A stretch of 64,000 nt of DNA from Gnetum montanum (lineage: Eukaryota; Streptophyta; Gnetopsida; Gnetales; Gnetaceae). The stretch spans positions 180,797-244,796 of the forward strand of contig MNCI01034058.1 in NCBI GenBank assembly GCA_015680685.1. Reading direction: 5' to 3'. A program made the position numbers and the translations under genes. This document shows, one piece after another, positions 1 to 12,215 of this stretch (the first letter of the stretch is position 1; each line of letters opens with the position of its first letter). The notes under the pieces were generated by a model. That model saw only the letters and a program-made list of their open reading frames with translations, had not been told where the DNA came from and searched no databases.

Positions 1-214
1 ACATAAAAAATACAACAACTATAAAAATCATATACCTCAAGCTTACTTAACCATACAACCGTGATAATACAAGTAAGTTTGGGAAGACAACGATTGATTA
101 ACCCTGAGTGTTCCATTAAGGTGCATAAGCACTTGGTCCTTGGAGTTCGACTGGATCATGCGTGAAACACTCGTATTCGTATGGTTGAGTGTAGGGGTAT
201 CTCGCCACTCATCA
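1..214 (+). repeat. 3' part of a family-B LTR
   Basis: The block matches, by eye, the 3' part of the family-B LTR at 33332-34159 in the same orientation. Both hold the string attcgtatggttg followed by a short GGGGTA segment, and both end in CTCATCA. The 5' part lies outside the window. No PBS-like or coding sequence follows it. Confidence 0.55.
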
Positions 215-620
215 ATACCCCTCAAGAATGGATTTTACCTATGCCATTGAAGGATGGGTTTAGAGGTCATGCTAGCATGGAGTTGTGGAGCCTGAATTGG
301 CAAGTAATAGAAGCCAAGTGAAGTAGGATAAGAAGGGATTGATCACCCCTTTGGCTAGATAGCCTAACCATGTTGGTAGTGTTGGATTGCCTAAGTGACA
401 TGGGAAGAGAACCTAAAGGACGTTACAATGTACCACTCCTATAATGAAAGTTTTTCCTCTATATTTCCTTCTTGTTAAATTTAGTGCATCAGTAATTTAC
501 CAAATTATTCATTTATCAAGTTATTTCATGGTATTTCCATTATAACGCTCATGAGTGTGATGAATTAAGCAATGAATGATCGTGTTTTAACGACATCTAG
601 GAACATGATGTCACACCCAC
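215..620. repeat. Dispersed repeat related to the solo LTR at 40526-41067
   Basis: Several blocks recur at 40640-41067, including agaggtcatgct, cctaaccatg and tagtgttggattgcct, and both copies end near gatgtcaca. This identifies a shared repeat but not its full boundaries here. No open reading frame is preserved. Confidence 0.5.
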
Positions 621-1540
621 ACTTCGTAGGTATAAATAAAATATATAGATAACAATGTAAATCAATAAGAAGAGAGATGACATAGAACAATAGCTAAAGA
701 AGCATTCTTAAGTCAAAAGAATACAATGACGGTGATTTGTAGAACCACAAGTAAAAAAATCTCAAAATCATAAGTATGAAATGAAGTAGAAAAAGAAGCA
801 GTGCTCAACTCTACCAAATAGTACTTGAGGAATATGTGAAGTAAAGGAACATTGAAGTTCCAAATATGCCTAACACCAAAAGGTAGACTGGTGCATCATG
901 GATCCAAGAAATTTAGCACTGTGAACCCAAAAAAGGATTCACAAAATAAGTACATTTGAAGGCCACATAGGTTAGAAGGACATGCTAAATTTGAGATAGT
1001 AGTCCATCAGTTGTCATATACTAACTAAACCAACTTAGTGGTGGATTGTTAAAGGAGTCCAAAATGGCCTAACCCATGTAAAACTAAGGATAATAGTTCC
1101 AACAAGCATCATAAGTGTTCCATGAGTCCACAATGCCATAAGATGCTACAACAATATAAAAGTTGAAGCACTACTAAAGGAAGGAACAATACCACTAAAA
1201 CATAAGTTCTTATGAACTTAGTATAGTCAAATTTGAAGTAACTACAAGTTCAAAGATGATGCTAAAATTTACCATAACTAGCATTAGTACTTGTTATAGA
1301 CTATCTACGATAGCTTATGATAAGTATTAAGTTATGAATTAGATCAACGTGACTTTGTTTATCATTAAGAAGATTCGTAAGCAATTAGTAAGGCTTATGA
1401 TACTCATAACCACAGGAACTATTACAAAACACATTTATCATAAAGGTACAAGTTATAATCACACTTCCAATTCATTTTAGATCCTAATATATTAGAGTTG
1501 TCTAGAGAAGGCAGAAAACAAAAACTCTAACAAATTGGAG
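621..1540. other. No gene seen
   Basis: A-rich, stop-dense sequence in all frames with no recognised motif or repeat. It probably is old repeat debris, but nothing supports a specific call. Confidence 0.4.
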
Positions 1541-1554
1541 CATTGATTCTAGGT

Positions 1555-2370
1555 AATGGACTTGTTTGTACTTAGGCACTTTTTGGCTTTGAATTGTTAC
1601 TTCTATTTCACCATTGGTTATGATATTATTGAAATTGTATTCCATATATTTTTTCTACTAATTTTTAATACTTTTGATTCTAAAGCATATCTTTACTTCT
1701 CCATTTTAGAAATAGTATTTTGTGAATTTATGTCCACCAATACAATATCATCTACAAAAAGCATATACCAAAAGATTTCATCTTATATTTTCTTTGTTAA
1801 TTTATCCATGAAAATGGCAAATAAGTAGAAGCTAAGCTCGTAGCCTTGATGTAGAGATGTTGTAACTCAAAAATTAGAAGTGATTCTAGAATTGTTCTAA
1901 TTTTAGTGGTATCTATCATACATATCTTGAATCACTCTAATATGTTTATCAAGGATGTTTTTCCTTTGCAAATGCCACCATATAATATCTCTAGGCACTC
2001 CATTATATGCTTTTTCCAAGTCAATGAAAATCATATGTAGATTTTCCCATGTTTTTTTAATTTCATGATCAATTGTCATATTAAGAAAATAACCTTTTCA
2101 TCAATTTTTCATATCAAGAAAATAGCCTCTATACTAGATCCTCCTAACATAAATCCAAACTAATTTTTTGATGTGATTGATTCAAGTCTTATATGTTGGT
2201 TTATGACTCTTTCCCAAAGCTTCATAGTATAGCTCATTAGCTTGATCCCTCTATAGTTTGCACATGTTTGCACATCTCCTTTGTTTTTGTAGATGAAAAC
2301 AATAATACTTTTTCTCTAATTATTAAGCATTTCATCATCCTTCAAAATTTTGTTAAACAAAATTCTTAGA
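1555..2370 (-). pseudogene. L1-type LINE reverse transcriptase fragment
   Basis: Read on the minus strand, the block gives ordered RT motifs of plant non-LTR retrotransposons. Near 2330-2240 there is NKGDVQTCANYRGIKLMS, then NQFGF-like residues near 2150. The catalytic block A is IFIDLEKAYNGVPRDI (about 2030-1985), and block C is FVDDIVLV (about 1765-1740) with both aspartates kept. Frameshifts and stops split the frame, and no endonuclease or poly-A tail is visible. The enzyme would make cDNA by target-primed reverse transcription. Plus-strand open frames here are only the antisense shadow. Family assignment rests on motif recognition. Confidence 0.85.
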
Positions 2371-2552
2371 TGATTAATAATTAATAATTACAAACATGAT
2401 ACTCATTGAAGTTACTAGATTCAAAGGATCAAATTTTAAGTAAAATAAACACACATGATACTAGTTTGAGTATTATACAAAAATTCAAAGAATAACTAAA
2501 TTTGAAAATTTTAGTGTGATCATTTTTTAAATTTTTGTATAAATTATTATAG

Positions 2553-2573
2553 ATATCATCATCATCATCATCT
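2553..2573. repeat. Short ATC microsatellite
   Basis: About six ATC/TCA triplets in a row. It lies in otherwise featureless AT-rich sequence between the LINE fragment and the repeat at 2796. Confidence 0.7.
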
Positions 2574-2795
2574 TAGCTTTATCTGAACAAAATAGGATAA
2601 GCTTCATCATTCACCTCTTTGAAGAGCTAGATCTTTGTTTATTTACAATTTCTTCAATTCATATTTAATCCTTTTTTTCTCGTGTCTTTTTTTAGTCCTC
2701 CTAGCTTTCCTAGAACAAGGATGTAGCAACCTTTATTAAAAGAGTGCCAATGTTCTAAGTTGTCACCCAAAATGTTGGCTAAACTTGCTTTTTTA

Positions 2796-3005
2796 CCTAC
2801 ACTCATTTTGATGTGGGAGCTCTTGTCCACCTTCTACAACAAGGTGATGATAAACCCTTTCTCATTTTCCACAACAACCAATCATGTATATTGCTTGCTC
2901 CTATACCCATACCCATCTTAATGTGTAAACCCTTATCCACCTTTCACAACATTTAGGCAATGATAAATCCTAGCCCATTTTCCACAGCAATCTAACCTAT
3001 GATTG
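2796..3005. repeat. Two-copy degenerate direct repeat, unit about 105 bp
   Basis: Two neighbouring blocks share the order of motifs: cattttgatgtg or catcttaatgtg, then cttrtccacctt, then gatraa, then cattttccacarcaa. The second copy starts near 2900. It is a local duplication of unknown origin with no coding frame. Confidence 0.6.
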
Positions 3006-4049
3006 CTAACATCTATAAAATTTAAAAAAGAACTCATCCATGAGTTTGACATGGTTTTACAACCAATAGCTAACCTATCACTAACCCTCCTTTCATATCC
3101 AAGCTTGGGACCAAAATCAATAAAGCTATCTCATGAATGATCATATTCAATAAGAATTTTTATAAAACATGCCAAAATTTATACTTGTTACCTTGCCTTG
3201 TTTAAGACACTTAAAGTTATACTATTCATCATTAATCATGACGAATTACAAAAAGAAATAATGCCTTTGTTAATGGTAAGTTTAAGAATAAACAATTGAA
3301 TATTATAAGAACCAATTTTTGGCTTAACATTTCTCTTTTTTTAAAAAAAAAAAGTGAATTTACTAAATCTTCACCATTTACTATTAATCATTTATGATTT
3401 TTAAATGATTGCCATTCTACAAAAGGCGAAGATTTAGTATATCTTTCAACTATTTTTTAGTTTAATTGAAAAATTCTATCACTGTTCCATGCAATCGTTA
3501 TGCAATCTTTTCTAATCCCAACTATTATTTAGTAGGTCATTTCCGTAAATGAAAAGACATTATTCTTCGTATCATCTGAACATTTAAGAGAACATGCAAT
3601 TTACTCCAGCGTTATTAAATCCCATTTTTGCAAGATTTCAATATTAGCCTTTTATCAAAGCCGTTAAGTCAGAGAATAATTAATCAAAGTGTTGATAGAG
3701 GAAGTAATATTAATGATGTTGGCTAATCAGAGCCATGGATAAAAAGTTTCTGACTAAAGGGCTGATTAAACATAGTTTTAAATATGTATCAATGTGTGTC
3801 TTTCCTAAAAAAATTCAGAGTCAGAAATAACAATTGAAAACTTAGACCTATATCTATGGAACCTGGCATACAGATGGTTTCATAGAGATTTCTTAACATG
3901 CATGAATTCTTTCGGTTAAATCCTTTAGAAAACATCGCCTTAGGTTTTTTTAAAGAGATCCACATATTTAATGGGTATTTAGAAAACATTTATCCTGTTG
4001 ACCCAGATTTGCAGCTAAATTTTGTCTCATCTCCAAAGTGGAACAGCAT
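3006..4049. other. Non-coding sequence downstream of the coatomer gene
   Basis: No open frame, repeat or RNA gene is recognised. The part next to 4050 should hold the 3' untranslated region and polyadenylation region of the minus-strand coatomer zeta gene, but I could not fix the cleavage site. Confidence 0.4.
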
Positions 4050-7000
4050 CTAAATAACTCCCTGTAAAAGAGACCTAGCAAGATGTTCCCGCGCTGTTGC
4101 AAGTGCTTGGGATATGGTCTGCAAGAGAAAACAAATTAGTATACGTTGGAAAGAATTAAATGGCTGAAATTTTCAATATCCATTACAAACCTGCTCAGAC
4201 AGTGGCGCTGTTCCATCGCTACTAAGCGTTGTCACTTTGTTTGCAATAATGGATGGCTCAGTGTCAAGGATAATGCTGATATTTCATAGGAAAACATAAG
4301 TATAATGCTGAAACTTAAAAGTAGAATACGAGTACACAAATTTGCAGATACATGAATACAACTAAATATCCAGAAAAATAATAACACACTTCCCAGTATA
4401 CATGTGGATGAAGAATATAAGGAATTTTAAAGACAAAAAAATATGAAATCCTCGGACACAACATATAAAACATAAATACGGTCAGAAAGATATACCCTCT
4501 GTCAACAATTTCATCAATGCAGAGGAAAATGAGATCCAAATTCTCAAGGGCCACACTCTTCTCAACGTTACTCCTGAAATCCAATAATGATACAGAAATC
4601 AACATTTTCATAAATACTCAGAAGAATGTGCTTAAATGCATATATACTCAAGGGCCATTGCAGTGTGACTTGTTCAATAAGGCATGTGGCTTGCATCCTA
4701 CAAGTCACAAGTCCGATCCTAATAGGCTATTGAGACATACAAGCATCAGGCAAAAGCTTGTTGAAATTGAACTAGTCCAATAGATCCATAGATCCATAAG
4801 ATGTAATTAAGATGTAATTAAAGACTTTCAATTTCAGTTGCAAAATTATCAACATGATCACCTTTATTACATTAAATTAGGAAATTGTTAGGGTGGTAAT
4901 TTTATATAGTTGGCGGTCTCTTTAGCACCACCCTTAATGTATATTTTTACTCTGCCTTAAGTTAAAGACAAGTGACTTGAACCTCAAACCCAATGGTTAT
5001 AAGAAGAATAATCTATGGAAGTTATATATTGAAAACAATATGGAAATTTTCTGAATTAAGGGAAACCTGAGAAGAGTTGAAACAGCATCAACAAACCCTT
5101 GAAGTACAGCGGCCAAAATAAGAACATTTTCCTCATCCGCACCCGTAACATAGAAATTTAAATCAGATACAAACTTGTAGACAACACTGTAGCCATCAAA
5201 CATGCCAATTTCCGCTGCAAAAATATTGGTTAAACATATCAACTTAAATGTATAATCATGTGCCGAGTGATACAAATTTATGGAAACTATCAAGTTTATC
5301 ATTCCCAAATTTTTAAAGCTCAAAGGACTACTACTATGTCACAGATCCTAAAACATTATGGAAAATGCAAGTCAAATTTTTCATAATATATAGACTGTAG
5401 GCATGCTTATTGACAACAATGACAAGATCTTATGATTATATTACAAACGTACAAGCCATCAATAAATGACTACCTTCCAAGCAATTAAAACTTTACATGA
5501 TAAACGCAGCATGCTAATTATATGACATAGTTACACATTTGGCATACTCTAGAGAATGCACTCATGAAATCAGTGCTGCCATCAAGACTTGTAGACATCA
5601 TCAGTGCAGGCAGATCATTCTATACACTCCAATCCCAATATTGCAACATTAAGGGTTTTGACATGAAAGATACCTTTAAGCTTTTAAGAAGTTTTTTTAC
5701 CAACCTAGATAGTAGATAATGTTTGTAGCTACATGGCACTGCATGATGCTTTAGATTAAGCTACGTCAACCATCAAGATGATAGAAGCCGATCAGGGCAA
5801 AGCAGCAAAATAGAAGAATTAAGAAGAGAATCCATTTTCTCCAGCAAAAGAGGTATTGTTAACTCACCTAAGATTCCACTGAGGGTGGATTCTGTAGTCA
5901 AAGATCCAAGATCATAGAAAGCTACATTAAGGATATATCTATCAGCAGACCTGCATTCATAGGTGGATTACATCCTGTTGCAAGAAGACCAAAGGAAACA
6001 TTGTTGATTCAAGATTAGAATAAAAAATAATCAAGGCACTCAAAACAAGTGGTCTTTAAAAAATTTGTAAAGATGTGCCTAATCCAAAATATCCCCAAGC
6101 CAAAATAAGATTGTAGTAATGATAATGCAAATTCAAACATTGTCCTTCAGATTAATCTACTTGCGTGAATTCTGCACTACTCTATTACAGGCTACATGCT
6201 TATGGGACTTAAGTTTACCTTGGGCATAAAAAAGTTCATATCTTTTTCACTCTAAAGCTTCAAAGTCAACCATGTGGATTTCAAAATTTTACCTATTGTA
6301 AATCCATACATGCAGGCTAAATTTCTAAACTAAGAAACAATGTGCCTTCCAATCGCAGAAAAAAAAGAGCCATAAACTTCAATGGAGCTTGTAGTTGAAA
6401 TTGCATTAAAAGTGAGAAGTAGAGACAAAGGCATAATGGAAGGTTCATTTAATTTTGTGAAAGAGCCTTGATAAATATGTACTTAATGAATTTGCAGATC
6501 TGGAAACGATATGCCAAGATATCCATAGCACTACCAAATTAGAAAGAATAATGTGAATGACTGTTTTCTGTATCTCAAGATCTCTTCCAACATCGAAGAT
6601 GTTTTGCTACCAACATGATTTTAACTTAAATGACAGTTTGATAAGGAACTGCCTCAGCAAACCCTAAAAGGACCCATTCCACAACCTTTCTAGGGGAAAT
6701 TGGCTTAAAAAACAAGATCATAAATAAATGAAGAAATAAGGAAACTCCTCCTATAGAGAATTACAACAATAATGAGGAGTCAAGCTCAACAATGAGAAGC
6801 CAAGCTCAACTCATATTAGAGGCCACATTCCTGTCTCAATCCCTCAAGTGCTCACCACTGGAGCTCAAAGCTCAAGACAACAAGACACTCGCAAGAGATT
6901 CCCTTAACCTCTTTGAAGTGCTTTCCCTTGCCTCTCACTCAATTGGACATAATTGCCCTAACACAAGTTGACCCTCTCACTTACCTTCTCTCTTGTAACT

Positions 7001-8533
7001 CTTACACAAACTCAGGCCTTTGATGTCTATTTATACATTTTGAGTGACTTTTCATCTCCCCTGGCACTCCAAAATACAAATTTGAGATGATTGGTATCTG
7101 CCATCAAAAAAATACCACCATCAGATAAAACATCTTTGATAAGGAGAAGACATCTTTCCCAAGCTAAGCTGGTTATAGAGTAGACATCTTTTGCAGAGAG
7201 TAAACATCTTTCCCGAGTTGAGATGATTATAGAGTAGACATCTTTTGTAAAGAGTAAACGTCTTTCCTAAGCTCACATGTTACACAAAAGACATCCTGCA
7301 GCAGAAGTAGACATGTATGCTACAGTAAAAGATGCCTTTCTCATGAAGCAGACATCTTTCCTTCAGAGTAGACATATTCCACCTGGAGTAGATGTCTTTC
7401 TAGGCAGGTTTGCCAACGATGGATATGTCCTGGGGCCCAAACTTCTCAAATAAGCGCCCCTCCCCTTGGCCCCAAATACATCATGAACATGCCAAAAGAC
7501 ATCTAAACTCATGAGAACATGCCACAACTCCAGAAAAAGACACAATCCTTGAAGGGATGACACATTGATCTAGGTGATGTCCTCATCACAGTTATTCCAT
7601 CCTAAGTCTAATGCTATACTAGTTGCCGAATGCCCCCACAAACTACCTGGCTTCAACTGACAAAAAAAAATTAAAACTGTTTCCACTACAAAAATAGTGA
7701 CAATGAATTAGGTATATGCCTGTAGTAAATGTGATCAATATTTCAACGAGATATAAAATTATACATGCTAGTTTTCCAACATTTTGCAATATTTTGTTCT
7801 CTTCTGTGATTGTGCTTTAAAAAAAAACATCTTCTATATGTGAGTGATCTAAGCAATTTCCTACAACCCTAATGCTCAGAATCACTATACTCTGTTTGCT
7901 GGTGAAAGCCATCAAAGAAATTACCTTCTCCTCGTGCATTTGTTTTCTGAGTTTTGGTAAAAACAGATTTCTCAAAACTTAGCTGCGATGCTAGTGTTGG
8001 CCAGTCATCAGACATGTACTTAACCGCCACACGCTTGCCTTCCGAATCCAGAACCAAAACATTTTTGATTAAAGGGAAAGATTCCTGGATAAGCAACACA
8101 TTGTCAGAATGTAATCCATAACAATTTGTCCGTTTTCTTTTTTATTTTCTTTTTCTTTTTTCCCTTTTTTGTTGTTTTTTTTTTAAGTTTAATCAACTGC
8201 TTATGCTAAAGATAACAACAATGCTTCTAAAATTCACTAAACCTTTGTACAGTTTTGGCGTTTTAAAATAAAAAGAAAATAATTTTAAAAGATGCCATGA
8301 AATTTCGCCCGTGTCCGTGGTTGCTACAATACAAGGTGAAACCAAAGATTCTCAAACTAAATAAGAAATATTAAACCGTTTCGAAATTTGCTTCCATCAT
8401 CTATGATCTTCAGCAGCTGTTCGAGCAACAACGCCGCTAAAATGTTGACAAACTAAAATATGATATCAAATACACAAACAACGCTAGCATTACAAAGAAA
8501 TCGGCAGGAAATTGGCGTACAATGCAGTACCAT
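4050..8533 (-). CDS. COPZ: Coatomer subunit zeta (COPI), six coding exons
   Basis: Zeta-COP is a small longin-fold subunit that pairs with gamma-COP in the COPI coat on Golgi vesicles. Minus-strand coding exons: 8533-8531 (start codon only), 8084-7925, 5214-5067, 4573-4496, 4275-4191, 4118-4050. Each intron runs GT to AG, and the joined frame is 180 codons plus TAG, the usual family length. Family landmarks, in order: [35 protein letters not shown], a VTGADEEN segment where VTGG is usual, [26 protein letters not shown], then an [18 protein letters not shown]-terminus. No frameshift or stop occurs, so the gene looks intact. The first exon is the least certain part: ATG followed directly by GTACTG gives an MESFPLIKN start, like known family members. 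The alternative is an unspliced ATG at 8099. Intron 2 is 2.7 kb. Confidence 0.93.
5215..6649 (-). other. Intron 2 of the coatomer zeta gene, 3' portion
   Basis: Intron sequence with no internal gene recognised. It is AT-rich and ends in the acceptor ttttgcag before the exon at 5214. The large intron size comes partly from the LTR-like insertion at about 6650-7640. Confidence 0.7.
6650..7640 (-). repeat. Solo-LTR-like insertion in coatomer intron 2
   Basis: On the minus strand the block starts with a TGTGGGGGCATTCGG-like end near 7640. It holds a TATAAATA box (7028-7035) and ends near 6650 with CCTTATCA. Between about 7080 and 7400 the words agacatctttt and tagacatctttcc recur at least eight times at irregular spacing, as in an LTR enhancer region. 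No RT or integrase is nearby. Exact ends and target duplication were not resolved, so it may be a fragment rather than a solo LTR. Confidence 0.4.
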
Positions 8534-8632
8534 TTCGATTACCGGAAAGTCGTATCAGCTGCAGCAACTCGTCTCGCCGTAGATTTAAATGCACCTTTCC
8601 TTTCCTCTCCCCTCCCTTCCCTTCCCATCCCA
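8534..8632 (-). promoter_or_regulatory. Probable promoter and 5' leader of coatomer zeta
   Basis: Reading the minus strand towards the gene, a GA-rich tract (8630-8592; CT-rich on the plus strand) is followed by a TATA-like TTTAAAT (8590-8584). A GC-richer leader of about 50 nt then runs to the proposed ATG at 8533. The order and spacing suit a plant core promoter. The transcription start site is inferred, not seen. Confidence 0.45.
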
Positions 8633-8639
8633 ACACAAC

Positions 8640-9690
8640 AGCCGTTTCAGGGTTTTGAAATATATCGCCTGCGATAACGCTCCTTGTTTAGCGAAATATT
8701 TCCGATCGAAATATATTCCTGATTTTGGACGTACTTCCGACATGCCAGGTGGTAATTTAAAAATATATGAATTAAAAAAGAAAATTCACTCAACCATATT
8801 GGGCTAACGAGTTTGATTCTTAGCAACTGCAGGTAATTAATGATCTGAAGTTAGAAAGCAAGTTACATGCTCAAAACCTTGTTAGTCTAGTTTGTTTGTA
8901 AAGCTGTTATTATCTTTGCATCATAAGACTAGAAGATAATAAAGAGGTATTAATTAGGGTGTATTTATGTTTCACTTATTTTGGATTCTCCAACATTTTC
9001 ATAAAATGTGGGGGGTGTCAGACCCCGAAAAGAAGTTCTATTGATATTAAAAGTGTATCAATTACATTAACCTGAATAAGTCATAGGTTTGAGGGGAAGG
9101 GAAAGCTGGGAGCACTCAGGAACAACTTATAAATAAATGAGTATTAAAGGAGGAAACTCAAATTGGGGCACTATCAAACATCCACACATACTGACTCATT
9201 ACTGAATAGAATGACATAGAATTAGATGAGGCAAACAACTCTCAATTAATGATATAGAGAGTTCCAATGATGACTCCCCTCAATAGAAAGGGGAAGCTTC
9301 CCTGCAGAGATTACTAATGATGAGTGTTACTAGAACGCACAGGTCTTGCCCATGGCTACAAGAGATGAACCAACTGATGAGTATCCAGATTGAACTTAGA
9401 TGCTTGAGATGTGAGTTGGAAATGAATGAGGCGAACAATCTACAACTTCTCCGACCTGGTGAGCAAACATATATTAGAATAATCTGTCCTTTGAAATATA
9501 ACATTGCATCTTCGCTTCCAAATATAATATAAAATAATAGGCCTAATAACTTTCCACAAAAACTTGAGATTAGCATAACATTTTAATAAAATGTGAGAAT
9601 AGTTAAACATGTTTGTTACTTAACCATAGCTTGCTTGAGTAGAAGGTGTGGCTTTTAGCTATGTGAGTTTAATATTAAATGGTATGCTAA
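8640..9690. other. Repeat debris with a possible LTR edge at 9016
   Basis: No gene is recognised. At 9008-9030 a run of G followed by TGTCAGACCCCG looks like a polypurine tract abutting an LTR start, but no matching LTR end or second copy was found. Short open frames on both strands around 9280-9576 overlap each other and show no protein signature. Confidence 0.3.
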
Positions 9691-9699
9691 GACATGGTT

Positions 9700-9796
9700 A
9701 TATTGAAATAATTGTAATATAGATATAATTGCAATATAGGTATAATCCTAGATATATTGAAATAATTGTAATATAGGTATAATCCAAGATATAATT
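9700..9796 (+). repeat. Two-copy AT-rich tandem repeat
   Basis: The word attgaaataattgtaatat occurs at about 9702 and 9757, each time followed by a gatataat or ggtataatcc segment, giving a unit of about 54 bp. No function is suggested. Confidence 0.65.
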
Positions 9797-10247
9797 CAAA
9801 AGTCTTTACCACTAGGCTAACACCTCATTGTTGACATGATTATATTTTACTTTAAGTTGTACTAAAGTATTGGGACAATTTAATTTCTCTTTCTTTTTCT
9901 CCTTTCATTAGTGATTGCATATTTTAATTGATAAGTTTGTTATTCTATGTGTAATATGTTACAAGTTCAAATTATGTTTAATGTATCATTTTTTTCTACT
10001 TAGTGGATTACAATTCCTATGATTTGGAAGCTTCAAGTCATAGATTCGATTCTAGTAGGCAATGCTAAGTTATACAGAGTTCTAATTGGACTATATATCT
10101 TGGAGTGTACCTATGTTTTACTCATTTCAGGTTCCAACACCCATCCCCCAACCTCCACCTCTTACAATTCCTATGAATTCTCTGTTTGTTCTCTTACAAT
10201 AAGAAATTAAATAACAAAGGAAGCAAATGAAGGATTGCAAGCCAATG

Positions 10248-11000
10248 TGTAACACCCCTAATAGAAAATCCTTTGATTGTGATTATGGCTGGTGTTGATT
10301 GAGATCATGACCTATTGTGTCTCTATGATATGATTTTGCATGTTATAGAAATAATTATTATAATGATGGTTATGGTTGTTTTTGTATTCAAATGCACACT
10401 AACCTTGTGGGCTTTGTGAGACAAGTACAATGAACTAATAGTTGATGTACATGGAGAATGTCATCAACATTGATGTGTATGCAATGTGTGTTTGTTTTTG
10501 ATGATTTCTATTTTGATGCGTAGTTGGAATTTTAAGAATTCCATAGGTTTAGATAGTTCATCAATTACGTTTCAATGTAGAAATTATGAGCTTTTGAAGT
10601 TATTTGAGTTAAGTTATGAAGTTGCCTTAGTTATATATGTAGAGCTAAGAGGCATGTTAGCCCCTAGGGCCACATAGGGTCAAATTTTAATAACTTATAG
10701 TTGTTCATAAAGTGAAAAGGAACAATCTGATTGGTCAATGAAAATGAAAATTATTCGATTAGAGATTAAATGATACTTATGGAATTTAACCCTATGCTAT
10801 AAATACCTATCACAGGAAGTTCATTTTTTACCATTTTGACATGTATTACATCAAAACATAGGATTTTGTTGAGTTGGTGATGGGACACGATGCCACTCAT
10901 CAGTTGGCAAGTGAGACGAGTGAGTTACATAAGGTTTGGATTGTGATATGTTTTGGTATAGCCTTTGCTTTTCCCTAGTCTTTGATGAAGTCTTTTTTTA
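10248..11000 (+). repeat. LTR-like fragment starting TGTAACACCCC
   Basis: The start TGTAACACCCCTA is common at plant Ty3 LTRs. A TATAAATA box at 10798-10805 lies about 550 bp in, a usual position for an LTR promoter. The 3' end is not defined, and no second copy is in the window. It lies just upstream of an integrase fragment, but a shared origin is not proven. Confidence 0.4.
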
Positions 11001-11049
11001 CAAATTTTGACCTTATGTTGTCAAGTTGTGAGGGTTTGATAGCTTTTTC

Positions 11050-12215
11050 ACTAGGTAAAACACTTCATGGAGATCAATGGACACCTCTACGAGGTGTGCA
11101 TTGATGGCTTGGTTCATTGGTGTGTCCCTCATGCTGATTAATTGCATGTTCTCTAAGATGCTCATGAAGGTCCTTATGGAGGACACTATGCTAGGAGATA
11201 TACGACCATTAAAACCCTAATGGCAAGGTACTATTGGCCAACAATCTTTAGGGATGCTAGCCATTATGTCCACTCTTGTGAATGATGCCAACAAGATGGT
11301 GAAATGATTGCTTGAATGGAGGGACCTCAACAATGGATTCAACCACTAGAACCCTTCAACATATGGGGCATTGATTTGATGGGTCCCATCATGCCCATAT
11401 CAAATGGAAAGGTGTACATCATAGTCACTATTGACTATTGTACAAAATGGGTAGAAGTAGCAGCCGTCATTGACTATACATCTTCTACTACTGCTTGGTT
11501 TGTACAACAAAATGTTGTAAATAGGTTTGGTGTGCCACATGCATTAATTTATAATAATGGAACTCACTTTCCAGCACTACTTTTTAGAAGCTCATGCAAT
11601 GGTTAGGGGTTGAACATAAACTCACAATGCCCTACCACCCTTAAGCCAATGGTCAAGCTGAGGTTACCAATAGGTAAATCACAAGGATTCTAACAAGAAT
11701 TGTTAGCAAATATAGGAAAGACTGGAGCACAAAACTCAATGATCCTTTGGGCTTATCGCTCAACATGGAAACTTCCTATAGGCTATTCTTCCTATGAGCT
11801 TGTGTATGGAAAATTACCAACACTTCCTATTCAATCCAAGCTCTATACACTTTCAATAGCCTGTGACCTCAACTTTGACTTGAGTTTGGCACAAAAAGAA
11901 AGACTAATGAATCTCAACCTGCTAGATGAAAATTGATTGGTGGCCCTATCATTTAATGAGTTGCATAATGCCTACAACAAAAAGTGCCATGACCTTAAAA
12001 TTAGAAAAGTCAAATTTCAATTAGGAGATAAGGTTTTCCAGCTGGAACCCCACACATGTACCTCAATGAACTAGGTTCCAAATGTTGTGGAAAGAAGCTT
12101 ACATCATTTACGAAACTTTTTCTTCTGGGGTCATGATGATCTACAAACCTGAGAGCCTGGATAAGAAATAGTTGGTCAACATACAACAAATCAAACCTTT
12201 CCATGAGCATAAGCT
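11050..12215 (+). pseudogene. Ty3-type integrase fragment
   Basis: Integrase would join retrotransposon cDNA to host DNA. The broken frame begins with a zinc-binding H-H-C-C region (about 11160-11290: HEGPYGGHY, then HSCE and CQQ). The catalytic core follows, with the first aspartate in WGIDLMGPIMP (about 11360) and a degraded second-aspartate block, YNNGTHF (about 11550), where D has become N. The glutamate block is PYHP and NGQAEVTN (about 11620-11670). A C-terminal stretch, LWAYRSTWKLPIGYSSYELV (about 11740), is followed by a KFQLGDKV-like region. Several stops and a frameshift break it. No gag, protease or RT is found upstream, so this is a 5'-truncated pol remnant. The style is Tat or Athila rather than chromovirus, judged by eye. 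Confidence 0.85.

Noticed and set aside
1556-1828. Open frame of 90 codons on the plus strand
   Set aside because: It is the antisense of the LINE reverse transcriptase and has a low-complexity hydrophobic translation.
7869-8099. Coatomer zeta starting at the ATG at 8099 without a first exon
   Set aside because: It would add MLLIQ before the conserved part and ignore a usable acceptor at 8085. The spliced start gives the usual N-terminus and length.
8589-8807. Plus-strand open frame next to the coatomer promoter, possibly a divergent gene
   Set aside because: Its start is in the CT-rich promoter tract, the rest has no protein signature, and no splice or stop context supports a gene.
9280-9576. 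Overlapping open frames on both strands
   Set aside because: Neither has a recognisable motif. They overlap and lie in repeat debris.
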